From positions 233,876 to 297,875 of the forward strand of contig CAKOGP040001914.1 of assembly GCA_933822405.4 (NCBI GenBank): a DNA stretch of 64,000 bases. Direction: 5' to 3'. Source of the stretch: Cylindrotheca closterium. Lineage: Eukaryota; Bacillariophyta; Bacillariophyceae; Bacillariales; Bacillariaceae. Of this stretch, positions 11,142 to 21,670 are shown piece by piece (position 1 is the stretch's first letter; each line of letters begins with the position of its first letter). The notes beneath the pieces were generated by a model that ran no database searches, was not told the DNA's origin, and was given only the letters and a program-made list of their open reading frames with translations. Position numbers and translations under genes: made by a program.

Positions 11142-14100
11142 TTAGTAAGGTGAACTTGGGAATCCTGGATCCCCTTCGTACGGCGCTTGGTATTGTGGTG
11201 GTGGCTGTGCGTAGGCATATCCTGGAACTTGACCAGGAGCACCATATCCAGCGGGTGGTTGTCCGTACCCCGCGGGTGGTGCCCCATACGCGGCTGGTGG
11301 ATAGCCATTGGCAGCGGGTGGTGGGTATCCATATGCTCCATACGGCTGTTGTTGGGGATATCCAGCTGGAGGAGCTCCTGCGGCGCCAGCTGCCGCAGAT
11401 TGCTTCGCTTGTTCCGCTTTTTGATCTTGCATCGAGGCGGCAGAAGCCATGTCTATTTCAGCCTTCTCGACAGCTTCCTTCAGTTTTTCCGCCTCGCGTT
11501 TGGTTTCCATGGCAACAGCTGAAGCATCAGAAGCTTGCCCTTGGATCGCCAGGAATCGCTTGCGGAGATCGTTGGCCGTTTGTGCTGCATTGTCGGCATC
11601 TCTCTGTGAAAAAGAAAAGTAGAAAAGTGAGCTATTGGGATGTCCAAGCGTATCAAATTCCACCACAATCAACTTACGTTCAATGCCTTTTTCTTGCCAG
11701 AACTACCAAAACGTCCCTTCTTCTTCTCATCAGCCGAGGCACGCAAGCTACGAGCATTGGCTTCAGCCTTGTCGGCATCTCCTCGCAGTTCATCAGCTTC
11801 TTGAGCCAATTTGATGTGGGTTGCCGCCGCATCACTGGCAATTTCTTGGGCTGACTTGTACTTCTTCTTCAATTCCTCGAGTTTGGCCGCTGCTTCCGAG
11901 TCGACCGTCTGGCTTGTTTCAGCGTGACTTGTTGCGGTAGCGGCTGCATCATAGACACCACCTCCAGCTCCGGGTGGTGGTGCAAAACCGCCCATGACAA
12001 AGTCACTACCAAATCCGCCAACAGATTCCTTGCGATTGTGATCAACACTGGGTCGAGCCAAACCGTAGTTGGGGGTAGCAATACCGGTAGGTGTTGGCTG
12101 CTGTGACATGTACCCTTGTTGCGATTGGGGAGTAGGCATGGCGTATGGCATTGGCTGTCCGCCTGGTGGCATCATGTAACCTTGTTGCGATTGGGGAGTA
12201 GGCATGGATTGCGGTGCTGGCTGACCCTGTGGTGGCATTTGGTAATACGATTGGGCCCCATTGGGAGTAGGAATGGCATTGCCACCCGAATCAGCTGCGG
12301 GTGGTGGCTGTTGGTATTGGTATTGCTGGGCTGGTGCTGGAGCTGGTTGCGAAGTTTCAGGAAGGGAAGCTTGAGAAGACGATTCGACTGGTGCCTCCTG
12401 TTCAGGTACTGGAGACTTGGAATGGGCAGAGAAAGCAGATCGTTCGTCACCAAATGGATTGGTTCCACCAGTTGCAGGAGGTGCTACTTCTTGTGGTGGA
12501 AATCCTGAATCGGTACTGCCGCTGGGCGCCATATCGGGGAATCCTCCCAATCCACCTTGAGGCGAAGAAGCAGGTTGGTTGAACATGGAACCACCATCGG
12601 TTGACGACGCCAATGGAACTTCCGTTTGGGGTGGCAATCCAGAGTCGAATGATTGCGTTCCAAAGCTATCTGGCGCTGGCAAACCACCATCTTGGCCTGG
12701 CGGGGCTCCCATCATACCGCCAGGAGCAGGCATGGAACTGGGTTCTGGAAGGCCACGATCAGCTGCTGCGGGTTCTGGAGCGTTTTCAAAGCCAAACAAA
12801 TTGCTTTCAAAGTTGTTATTCTGTTGCAATGCCGCATGTTGTTGTTTCGCCGCCATTTGTTGATGCTGGACACTAGCTTCGGTTACATTTTCAATCGATG
12901 CGGTAGCTTCCTCAATGGCTTCTTTGGTAGCGTTGGCTTCAGTAATCAAATCACTTAATACACTGCATTCGTTCATTAGAGTGCACACACAAACACACAC
13001 ACAAAACAATCAAACAAATTCAATTAGAAAGGATGGTCTGGATAAATTCAGATTTTATTTTGCGGCGTACTGCTTGCTTTTCTCAAAAGACGTACCCTTT
13101 TTGCTCTTGTGCAGCCTTTAACTTGCCACTAGCCTCCAACAATTTGGTCTTGGCATCGGACACTTGGACTCGCAATCCTTGCAATTGCTGGGACAAGTTT
13201 CCAATCTCCGCAATAGTGCCTCCCAATTGCGCGTGAACTTCCTTTTCCTCTTCCGTCATGCTACCCAATTGAGCCTTGAGAGAAATGTTCTCGGCTTGCA
13301 ATTTTTGCAAAACATCCTTGAGTTTGGACAATTCTTGAGATTCGTCACCCATTTGATAATTCTTGGCCAAATCTTTGGTGTTTACTGGAGCCGGCTCTGG
13401 AATAGTCTCCACTGCTGGTGCTGGTGCAGGGGGTTCCATCATGGAAGGCGCCGCGGCAGCTGCCATTCCCATGGCGGCCATTCCAGCGGCAGCCATGGTG
13501 GGAGCTGGCATTGTCTGCTGTTGTTGTGGTGGTGGTGCTTGTTGCTCTTCAGGAACATAGGACGGCAATGCAGGAGTAGGCGCAGGAGCAGGTTCTGGAG
13601 CAGGAGTAGCCATATTCATGCCTTCAAAGGCATCCGAAATGCTCATTCCACCAGATGGCTGCAATGTTGGTTGCAATGCCGGTGGCTGTTGTTGGGCGGG
13701 AGTAGGTGGGGGCATGACAGCAGCCGGTGGTGGCATCGATGACATTGATGGCGGTGGTGCTTGTTGGCCTTGCTGCTGCTGCTGTGGTGGACTTTTGAGA
13801 GCACGAAGAGAGGGTGGCAATTGTCCTTGAGGTGCCGGGAGATTCTTTTTGGAAATACAAACAATCAAGTGCATGCAAATGGCAAACTCGACCTTGTCCA
13901 ATCGATTATCCACTGGACGATCCGTCATGTTCCAAATTTCGCGTAAGGCTTGTGCATCGACACCTGACTTCATGAACAGATCCACAGCCTCCTTGCCGTA
14001 CATAAATCCATCGGGTTTGGCGTACTGCGGAAAGAGAGCCTCGTATCTTCCCTGTTCTTGTGGAGTCATGGAGTACGGATCTTGTGGTACCAAGGCATTG

Positions 14101-14875
14101 TTGAAACCTCCTGTACTCCCTCCAGAAGCACTTGGAGGAGCATATCCCGAAGCAACCGATCCAGGTGGTGGTGGAATGGCCGAAGACAATCCACTGCGGG
14201 TCGAAGCACCAGGCGATGGCGGTGCTTGTTGTTGCTGCTGTTGGGGCGGAGGAGCTCCTGGTGCGGGTGGCATTTGGACCGAGACTCCACTCACACCGTC
14301 GAAAAAGGCTGGTCGTAGCGTCACTCCCGGTGCTGTCGCCAAGTTGGCTCCTTGTCCCTTGGTACCATTTTGAGTCAATTGAATGAGTCGAATGGCCACG
14401 GCAAACTTTTGTCGATTCAAGCTAGAAGTAGAAGGTTGATCCGCTACGGTCCAAATGTTCTTCAATACTTCCATGGGGAGTTTGGAACGACTGAAGAATT
14501 GGACAGCTTCGCCACCACCAATGTTGTTCGTCTTTTTGACATCGGCTGCTTGAAAGAGGCCTTCGTAGTAAGCCTGTTGTATTTGTTGCCAATAGAATAG
14601 AATAGATTCAAACGAGATGACAAGCAAATTCAATGGATCAATGGATCAATCAATCAATCATTGGAAGAAGGAAAGAATTCAGAAAGATTCAATCGCACAT
14701 ATCATTGGAATGACGGGAAAAGGGTAGAAAGCAAAAAGTGGAATGAGAAACCAATAGTCATGCATTGTTCATGTATAAACGGAGATACAATCGGAATCTT
14801 CTTGTTGATTCAACGGCCCAGTTTTGTACGCACCCTCTCTTGTGGCTCTGGAATGTATGATATTGGAGACGCCAT
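11142..14875 (-). CDS. EH-domain endocytic adaptor, Eps15/Pan1-like
   Basis: Four exons are inferred: 14875-14834 (14 codons, MASPISYIPEPQER), 14573-13096, 12962-11678 and 11603-11142, all joining in phase to about 1,088 residues. EH domain 1 starts AYYEGLFQAADVKKTN and contains FFSRSKLPMEVLKNIW; EH domain 2 (about residues 190-280) contains RYEALFPQYAKPDGFMYGKE and LREIWNMTDRP. EH domains bind NPF peptides on endocytic cargo adaptors. The rest is Pro/Gln/Ala-rich with two coiled coils (SQELSKLKDVLQKLQAEN; KLEELKKKYKSAQEIASDAA) and a C-terminal GYPPPAANGYPP-type repeat tail. The plan matches Eps15/Pan1/Ede1 scaffolds that start clathrin-coated pits. Weakest point is exon 1: without it the second exon has no good start codon, and the EH1 N-terminus fits better with it. 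Confidence 0.8.
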
Positions 14876-14907
14876 TGTTGTTGTTGTTGTTGTTGCTGCT
14901 GCTGCTG
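14875..14907. repeat. (TTG)n/(CTG)n trinucleotide tract
   Basis: An uninterrupted TTG run changes to CTG repeats immediately upstream of the inferred ATG of the EH-domain gene, so it would lie in that gene's 5' leader as CAA/CAG repeats. Such tracts vary in length between alleles. Confidence 0.8.
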
Positions 14908-15614
14908 TGGCCGTGTGTGTTAAAGACTACTGAAAGTTGGATTCAACAAGTCAAGATTGGATCGGAAGATGGAACCTTCTGTTGTAGTTGAGCGTGTGTA
15001 TGAAAGCTGCAGTCGCTTGTCAATTACTGCTTCTCAAGAGGCAGTTGCACGTATTGGTAGGTTGCAGTACAAGTACTTGTAGTAAGTATCCGATGGATTG
15101 TTGGTCTCAAGATTGACCAAGAAACACGGCACTGTTGCTACTCCTCTAGATTTTCGTCCAACTCAACGACTCGATTGCTTCCAATGCGTCCGAGGTAGGA
15201 GCACCAAAAGATTGTAGCCGTTAAAACTGGTCAGTCAAATTGTAATACGTGGTATTCTATAGTTTTTGTAATACCGAAATGTACGCTTTCACGTACATAG
15301 TACATGAGATTTGTATATAACGCGCTAACACAGATTGATAGCAAATTTTAAAAAACCAGCGGTCCACGCGCACCTGGTATGTTGGATGTTGGATCCATTG
15401 GATTGATTCGATTCCGGACTCTCAACCGTCCGTCAACAGAAATTGTTCGTTTGTCTTGCGTCAGTCAAGAAGTTGAAAGCCAGATCTTCTGTCATCATCT
15501 CATCGAAGGCGCATCCATCATTATCCATCACTCACACAACCGGATCTCCTCGACACACAAACTACCGTAACTGGTATTATACCAGTCGAACGGAATTAAA
15601 AGACACCAACAAAC
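14908..15614. promoter_or_regulatory. Divergent intergenic region between the EH-domain and ThiO-like genes
   Basis: About 700 bp between divergent genes. It is AT-rich around 15240-15350, where TATATAACGCG at 15315 could be a core promoter element for the ThiO-like gene, though that is about 300 bp upstream of its ATG. No coding sequence was recognised. Confidence 0.35.
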
Positions 15615-18600
15615 ATGAGAATAATCCTGTCAACTTGCTGCTTGACAGCCTTGATTCTTGGAGTCACTGGCTTTACCAATCCAACACCAACCATCACTTT
15701 CACATCATCAGCAACTGATTCTGCTTCTGCTTCCACCAACACGCAACTCGCAGCGTCCTATGGGTATGTCAATGCACGACCCACTAATAATAGTAATAAT
15801 GACAATAATAACGGAGGCAATGCTCCTCGAAAACAGCTGAACCGCCGCAGACGCAAAATGAACAAGGATGTGGTCATTGTGGGGGGTGGCTTGGCTGGTC
15901 TCTCTGCCGCGTTGTATTTGAGCCAAATTGATCCCAATCGACAAATTACCATTTTGGACAAGCACGATTTGTTTGATGGTGACGGCAAAACATCTGTGGC
16001 TACCTTTGCGGCAGCCGGCATGCTGGCGCCTCAATCGGAACGTCTCCCCAAGGGTGACTATTTGGATTTGTGCCTGGCGTCCAAGAGCATGTACCCGGAA
16101 TTTACCGATCTGGTCGAGTGCATGGCCCAAGAAGCGGGGGACGAAGGAGCGCCCTATTTGAATCACAAGGATAATGACAAATTGGAACCATGGAATATTG
16201 GATATGTGGCATCCGGTGGATTCTTGGCTCCTGCCTTTGCCGGAGATACCGTTGCCACTTGGGCTCCGCCGTCGGACAGCAAGGGCAACGCCATGTGGTT
16301 GGACGACAACCAAGTACGAGAATTGGAACCAAACCTTCACCCCGAAGTCATTGGTGGATGGTGGTTCCCCGAAGATGCCAGTGTGGATGCCCGACGATTG
16401 GCAGCAAGTTTGCGGGCCGCTTGTGTGGGAGCCGGAGTGCAATTGATGGCGGGAAAGAATTACGAAGTATCCTCCTTGGATTTGGAAAACGGAAATTGCA
16501 ATGGGTTGTGGCTCAAGAACGGCAAATACATTCAAACCAATACTTGTCTCGTGGCCAATGGTGCTTGGATGCGACAGCTGCTTCCAGTGCCCATGGAACC
16601 ACACAAGGGCCAAAGTCTTTCGCTACGCATGCCAGCGGACCGTCCTCCCATTCTCAGAAGAGTACTCTTTGCATCTGATTCGTACATTGTCCCCAAGGCA
16701 GATGGTCGCATCATTATTGGAGCGACCGTGGAAGCTGGAAGTTACGATCCCAATGTGACTCCTGCCGGGCTCATGCACATTTTGTCGTATGCCTTGCAAT
16801 TGGTACCGGCATTGGCCGATTTGCCACTGGAAGAAACTTGGGCGGGATTGCGCCCTACTACACCCGACAAGGGTCCCATTCTAGGCAAGACACCCTGGGA
16901 GGGACTCTATTTGGCCGGAGGCTACTGGAGAAATGGAGTCTTGTTGGCTCCCAAGACGGGAGAACTCCTGGCCATGCTCATTGCGGGAGAGGAATTGTCA
17001 CAAGAAGATGAAAAGTTCTTGGAGGCCTTTGCGTGGGACCGATTCACATCCAAGGATGGTGGAGCGGAAATGGCAGCCAATGCACGATATGCTGCCTCCA
17101 TGTATCCTGTTCATTCTCGCAAGAGCGGTGCGGGAGTTGCGGCATCGGTAGGAACCGAATTGGGATCGTACTCCACAGCTGTCTCGGCTGGAGAAGAACG
17201 CCGAAAGGATCGCGAAGCCCTGTTTGGAGGAGATGATGGTATCGAAGCCTTGGAAAAGGCAGCTGCAGCTGGAAAGAAGGACGGCGCGGTCTTTTCCTTT
17301 GGTGGAGGAGAGTACAAGCCGCCAACCGCCACTCCAGCGGTGGAGGTGGAAGAAGTGCAGGAAGATACTTCTAAAGTGGAAGCTAAAGCACCAAAAAGTG
17401 TCAACGGTGCATCAGGTATCATGGCTTCTGCAGAGAAAAAAGAAGGACGGCGAAAGGATCGCGAAGCAATCTTTGGAGGAGATGATGGTATGGAAGCCAT
17501 GGAAAAGGCCGCTGCAGCTGGAAAGGCGGAAGGCTCGGACTTGTCCTTTGGCGGAGGAGAAGCACCAATGGATGTCAACGGTTCAACAAGTACTACGGCA
17601 CCTGAGACCCCTTCTTCGGAAGACGACCATGAAGCAGAAGTAGACGAGGCGCCAGCCGAAGATTTGCAGTCCATCTATCAAAAAATTAGAGAAAACAAGT
17701 CCAAACAAACACATGTGCGCAACGATCCCGTGCCTGATGATCGTCCCGATCCCGGATTCAGAATCTTTCATGTTGCCGAAGATGGAACGGAACGGGAAGT
17801 CCCACCCTACACCTCTCCCGGAGAATTCCAGGCCATGATTGAGAAGGAAAGTACCGCTCCTACTCAAGAATCCACAACTAGTATTGAAGAGGAAGTTGCT
17901 TCGGCTGCTGAGCCGACTGTACCAACCGCTTCCGCAGAAGCGGCTTCCACAGGAGGTTTCTTGAATTCGATGGAAGGTGCCAATGATTTTGGAATTCATG
18001 CAGCGAAGGTTCCACGCCGCAATGAAAAAGCACCAACGAATGCCAAGAAAACCAAAGCTGTGTCTGAATCAGCGTCTGAGGGAAGCTTCGATGGCTACCA
18101 AACCATTCTAGAGGCTGCAGCCAATGATGATGACATTCGAAAGACAATGAGAGAAAACAGAATGAAGAATCGTATGTTGGAAGATGACAACACTGGTTAC
18201 TTGTCCAAGGTGGATAAAATGATGTCCGAAAGAGACACTCCAGCAAGTTCTTCTTCCACAGAAGAGGAGGAGATACCAACCGATCTGTCGGCTGTATACC
18301 AGAAGATCAGAGACCAAAAGGCAGCCGTCAAATTTACGATGAATGACCCAACACCCGATGATCGTCCCGATCCTGGATTCAGAATCTTTCATGTTGCCGA
18401 AGATGGAACGGAACGGGAAGTCCCGCCCTACACCTCTCCTGGAGAATTCCAGGCCATGATCGAGAAGGAAGAGGCCACTGAAGAATCCACGGACCCAACA
18501 GCCAACGGAGGTAACCAGCAAGAAGCAAATGGCACAGAGTTCGTGTTACCACCAGAAACAGTCAGCGAGGAAGAATCCGTAGAGTACGACGAAAAGACGT

Positions 18601-18710
18601 TGGATGGGTACCAAACCATACTTAGTGCGAACGGTAGCACCAATCGAGAAGATGAAATGACGAAAATGCGAGAAGCAAGGCGAAAGAATCGACTCGGTAT
18701 CACTGACTAG
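15615..18710 (+). CDS. ThiO-like FAD amino-acid (glycine) oxidase with a long repeat-bearing tail, plastid-type leader
   Basis: 1,031 residues in one exon. Residues 1-20 are a signal peptide followed by a Thr/Ser-rich stretch, fitting plastid import. Residues 86-102 are the dinucleotide-binding VVIVGGGLAGLSAALYL; ETWAGLRPTTPDKGPILG (about 407-424) and GLYLAGGYWRNGVLLAP (430-446) are the C-terminal signature of DAO-family oxidases, closest in pattern to glycine oxidase ThiO, which makes the dehydroglycine used for the thiazole of thiamine. The enzyme ends near residue 480. The remaining 550 residues hold three kinds of duplicated module: A at 526-566 and 609-649 (RRKDREALFGGDDG), B at 683-745 and 890-952 (DDRPDPGFRIFHVAEDGTER) and C at 825-853 and 997-1026 (DGYQTIL..RKNR). 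Function of the tail is unknown; acidic linkers between modules suggest a flexible scaffold. Confidence 0.85.
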   Translation: MRIILSTCCLTALILGVTGFTNPTPTITFTSSATDSASASTNTQLAASYGYVNARPTNNSNNDNNNGGNAPRKQLNRRRRKMNKDVVIVGGGLAGLSAALYLSQIDPNRQITILDKHDLFDGDGKTSVATFAAAGMLAPQSERLPKGDYLDLCLASKSMYPEFTDLVECMAQEAGDEGAPYLNHKDNDKLEPWNIGYVASGGFLAPAFAGDTVATWAPPSDSKGNAMWLDDNQVRELEPNLHPEVIGGWWFPEDASVDARRLAASLRAACVGAGVQLMAGKNYEVSSLDLENGNCNGLWLKNGKYIQTNTCLVANGAWMRQLLPVPMEPHKGQSLSLRMPADRPPILRRVLFASDSYIVPKADGRIIIGATVEAGSYDPNVTPAGLMHILSYALQLVPALADLPLEETWAGLRPTTPDKGPILGKTPWEGLYLAGGYWRNGVLLAPKTGELLAMLIAGEELSQEDEKFLEAFAWDRFTSKDGGAEMAANARYAASMYPVHSRKSGAGVAASVGTELGSYSTAVSAGEERRKDREALFGGDDGIEALEKAAAAGKKDGAVFSFGGGEYKPPTATPAVEVEEVQEDTSKVEAKAPKSVNGASGIMASAEKKEGRRKDREAIFGGDDGMEAMEKAAAAGKAEGSDLSFGGGEAPMDVNGSTSTTAPETPSSEDDHEAEVDEAPAEDLQSIYQKIRENKSKQTHVRNDPVPDDRPDPGFRIFHVAEDGTEREVPPYTSPGEFQAMIEKESTAPTQESTTSIEEEVASAAEPTVPTASAEAASTGGFLNSMEGANDFGIHAAKVPRRNEKAPTNAKKTKAVSESASEGSFDGYQTILEAAANDDDIRKTMRENRMKNRMLEDDNTGYLSKVDKMMSERDTPASSSSTEEEEIPTDLSAVYQKIRDQKAAVKFTMNDPTPDDRPDPGFRIFHVAEDGTEREVPPYTSPGEFQAMIEKEEATEESTDPTANGGNQQEANGTEFVLPPETVSEEESVEYDEKTLDGYQTILSANGSTNREDEMTKMREARRKNRLGITD
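17735..18474 (+). repeat. Near-identical internal direct repeat in the ThiO-like tail
   Basis: About 115 bp at 17737-17852 recur at 18355-18470 with only a few silent differences, encoding both copies of module B. The surrounding sequence is far less alike, so this part has been duplicated recently or homogenised. Confidence 0.85.
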
Positions 18711-19189
18711 GTTGACGGCTATTCGATAATGCTATTATACTTACAAGTAAAACTCTAAAAATTACTTGAAACACTTTGATACTGGATGCTAGATCAAAAG
18801 CGATGACGCTGAATTATTGGGAATTTCAAATTAGCCGTTCAGTTGGACCAAAGCTACTTTAGTACCTTACAGCCGGGATGAAAGCAGCGATGGAGGCAGC
18901 TATCGGGGTACCATACAAGATCATCTCCGTAGCTCAATTGTTACCTCGCCAAAAACAGTTTCATTGGAATGCGATGAGAAATTGCAAGTTGCCAGGATTT
19001 GCAACGCGGTCAAATTCGCTCGAAGTCCGGCTTCTGGGAGCCAATACCCTTAGACATCTGCAGCTTCATCGGTGTCCTCGTTTCGAAAGCTCCTGAACAA
19101 CGATGCTGCTCGGCGTGCTACATTGAAAACTGAAAAGCTTGGTTCACTTTCTCTTTCTTCGTTGGTAGAGGCGTTGGTGCGGTGGACGC
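18711..19189. other. Convergent intergenic region
   Basis: 479 bp between the 3' ends of the ThiO-like and RING genes. Short frames exist but none has a recognisable domain or a good context. Nothing else was seen. Confidence 0.5.
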
Positions 19190-21430
19190 TTACGCGGCAA
19201 AATTTCTGGAGCTATCTTCGTCACTATCATTGTTGCGGACAGTTCGGTTTGGAGAATCTTCACTGCTTGTTGGTGGGCGAGCTGCAACAGAAGCCCTTTG
19301 TATATAATCAGAATCGTCCTCGCTGCCATCGTCGTTATCATTGTTGCGGTTATCAATCGGTAGAGGAACTGCTGGGGGCCCCGCTTGCCCATGGGCACCC
19401 ATAGTGTTATTGTTGCTGGCGGTTCTGGAATTTTCGCGAAGATGGCGAGCCACTGATAGAAGGTGGGCGCCACTGCCGCCACCATTGTCACGGCCAGTTT
19501 GCCGACGTACCATCTCTGCACGACGCACCAACTCTGCATTGCTGATTCCGCGAAAACGAGAAGAGGCATCATTTTCGATGTCAGCGTAGCGACGACTGAG
19601 TATTCGATTCCGAACAGAAACCCGTCGTTCCCTCTGTCGGCGTAAGAAATCAAGAACAACATCCTCTTCATCATCACTGCCTTCATTCTCTTCATTCATT
19701 TCTTCATCGCCGGCTTGCTCATCTCCATTGTCGGATTCAGTCTCATTAGGCTCGGGATTTGATACATCAATCGGTCTTCTGTGGGACATTCTGCGGGGTA
19801 CCGGTCTTCTGAAGGAGCTTCTAGTGGGATGTATGCGGCGGATCTGTAAAGCTACTTCACCAGAAAAATCGCCATCTTCCTCATCACCATGATCGGCTTC
19901 GGCCTCATCAGGACCGGGATTTGACATATTTCCAGGCCTTCTATTGGGTCTTCTGTGGGGTATCGGCCCTCTTCTGCGGGGATGTATGCGAGTTATGGGT
20001 AATATTCCTTCAAAAGAGAAACCGCCGCCTTCCTCATTTTCACGATTGGCTTCGGCCTCAGCAGCACCGGAATTTGATATATTGGCAGGTCTCCTGTCCG
20101 GCGGCATAAAGACTAGGTCATCAGAAGAATCGGAAGAAGATTCCGAACTCTCATCATCATTGCTTTCACTGGATCCTTGATTCTGAAAAGTAACATTTCG
20201 GGTCGAAGCATTGGAAGCTTGCAAGGGTCGAGAGCTCCCCGGTGGATTCAAGATTGGACGAGCTGCAATATAGGGATCGAGGCCAACAGTGTTGTGACCG
20301 TGAGATCTGAGAAATTCGTTCATCGCTAGTCTCCGAGCTTGTACCATTCGTGGAGATCTAATACCAGGATAGGAATCCTCCCATGTAGATTCTTGTTCGC
20401 GGTGTGAAAAGATCGGCCTCGCCCTCATCTCCTCCGCTTGGGCTCGAAAGGCGCGACGAGCTCGTACAATGCGGTCAGCCCTTGAATGGGATTCTGGGCT
20501 CAAAGGACGACTCCTAGTCCTCGATCCAGACCCCCTTTCCGATCCACTGGGATTGTTTCCAGGATTGGAATCTTGGTTGCCAGGATTGTCAGCAGAAGGA
20601 TTGGAACCAGCATTATCTTGATTTGGATTTTCCCCATTTGCAGTTGCACTATTTGCCCTATACGCGTCTAATGCTCCCCTATTTGCCCTATATGCTTCCA
20701 ACGCTTCAAGGCGTTGCAGCCTTCGGTATCTTCTTGCATATGGTGGCCGTATCAAAAATCTCGCGCTAGGAATTCCAGGATTATCATTGCCACCAGGTGC
20801 AGGAATTGCTCTATCTTCCCTACTTGCTCTAGATGATTCTATGAGCCGTTGATAATACATTCTTTCATGATACTCTTGATCACCAACAAGTCCTAGCCTT
20901 CGTTGTCCTATCTCCAATGGATTGGAACCAGCATCATCGCCAGCTAGATGGTTTGCTCTGTTTCCAAAACTTGGTCTTGCTGCACGGACGCGACGAAGGA
21001 ACCCGTCATCGTCCTCCTCGTAAAAAGATCCCAATCCTCTATCCATCATGGTTCGTTCCAAATTACGTCCTCTTGCTCGATTTGAGGCTTCTCCGGTGCG
21101 ACCACCGAGCCGTTCAAAACACGGTTTGCACACACCGTGGCCACAGGGAAAGGCCACTACAGGAGGATCTTGGCTTTCGATACAAATGGGACACTCCATC
21201 TTCATAAAAACCACTCGACAACCATGGGAACAAGCGTTCTGAGTTGGTGGTTGAAAATTTCCAGTTTGCTGACCAGTAACTTCACGGTGCTCAAAATTGC
21301 AAACTGGGCACTTGAGGCAGAATGATGGATTTCTTCTTGCAAGTCTAGCGTGGGCTCTTGCATAGCTTGCTAGGAACATTTCAAAGCCTGGAGGTCCACC
21401 TGGTGGGAGAGGCGGGGCTTCTTCTGCCAT
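19190..21430 (-). CDS. RING-like zinc-finger protein with Arg/Glu/Asn-rich low-complexity tail
   Basis: 746 residues from the ATG at 21430 (MAEEAPPLPPGG); the frame is open further upstream to 21616, but that part looks like leader sequence. Two Cys clusters lie near the N-terminus: CLKCPVCNFEHRE with CSHGC (about 38-70) and CPICIESQDPPVVAFPCGHG (about 80-99) then VCKPCFERLGG. The second reads as the first six ligands of a C3HC4 RING, but the expected final C-x2-C pair is not found downstream, so ubiquitin ligase activity is uncertain. The long tail contains three imperfect copies of a block of about 50 residues built on RRP-x-x-SN-x-x-x-x-EAEA followed by an acidic stretch and RIHPRR/RIHPTR. 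A decayed duplicate of its 3' half lies at 23.7 kb. Confidence 0.7.
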   Translation of the reverse strand: MAEEAPPLPPGGPPGFEMFLASYARAHARLARRNPSFCLKCPVCNFEHREVTGQQTGNFQPPTQNACSHGCRVVFMKMECPICIESQDPPVVAFPCGHGVCKPCFERLGGRTGEASNRARGRNLERTMMDRGLGSFYEEDDDGFLRRVRAARPSFGNRANHLAGDDAGSNPLEIGQRRLGLVGDQEYHERMYYQRLIESSRASREDRAIPAPGGNDNPGIPSARFLIRPPYARRYRRLQRLEALEAYRANRGALDAYRANSATANGENPNQDNAGSNPSADNPGNQDSNPGNNPSGSERGSGSRTRSRPLSPESHSRADRIVRARRAFRAQAEEMRARPIFSHREQESTWEDSYPGIRSPRMVQARRLAMNEFLRSHGHNTVGLDPYIAARPILNPPGSSRPLQASNASTRNVTFQNQGSSESNDDESSESSSDSSDDLVFMPPDRRPANISNSGAAEAEANRENEEGGGFSFEGILPITRIHPRRRGPIPHRRPNRRPGNMSNPGPDEAEADHGDEEDGDFSGEVALQIRRIHPTRSSFRRPVPRRMSHRRPIDVSNPEPNETESDNGDEQAGDEEMNEENEGSDDEEDVVLDFLRRQRERRVSVRNRILSRRYADIENDASSRFRGISNAELVRRAEMVRRQTGRDNGGGSGAHLLSVARHLRENSRTASNNNTMGAHGQAGPPAVPLPIDNRNNDNDDGSEDDSDYIQRASVAARPPTSSEDSPNRTVRNNDSDEDSSRNFAA

Positions 21431-21670
21431 GGTGCTTCCTTTGAATGTTCTAAAGGAAATGCTACATTCGGTATGCCGATCATCATCATTTGAACAGATT
21501 TCGACGCCTGCCTGCCGCACAGACACTGATGGCTCGTACTCGCTTGAGTCAAAGATAAGGAGATCGTTGTGTGGAATACAGCCTGTACTACCGGTATGTA
21601 GAACCAATTGTTGCAAGTTGGAACCAAACAGCTAGCAACACAACCTACTTCTCTCACATGAAAAATAAGA

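Noticed and set aside
12983..13010. CA-repeat as a regulatory element
   Set aside because: It lies in the intron between exons 2 and 3 of the EH-domain gene and is best seen as a simple microsatellite.
15708..16613. 301-codon minus-strand frame opposite the ThiO-like gene
   Set aside because: It lies wholly within a strongly supported oxidase coding region and has no domain of its own.
18878..19096. 72-codon plus-strand frame between ThiO-like and RING genes
   Set aside because: Short, no motif, in a convergent intergenic region; probably chance.
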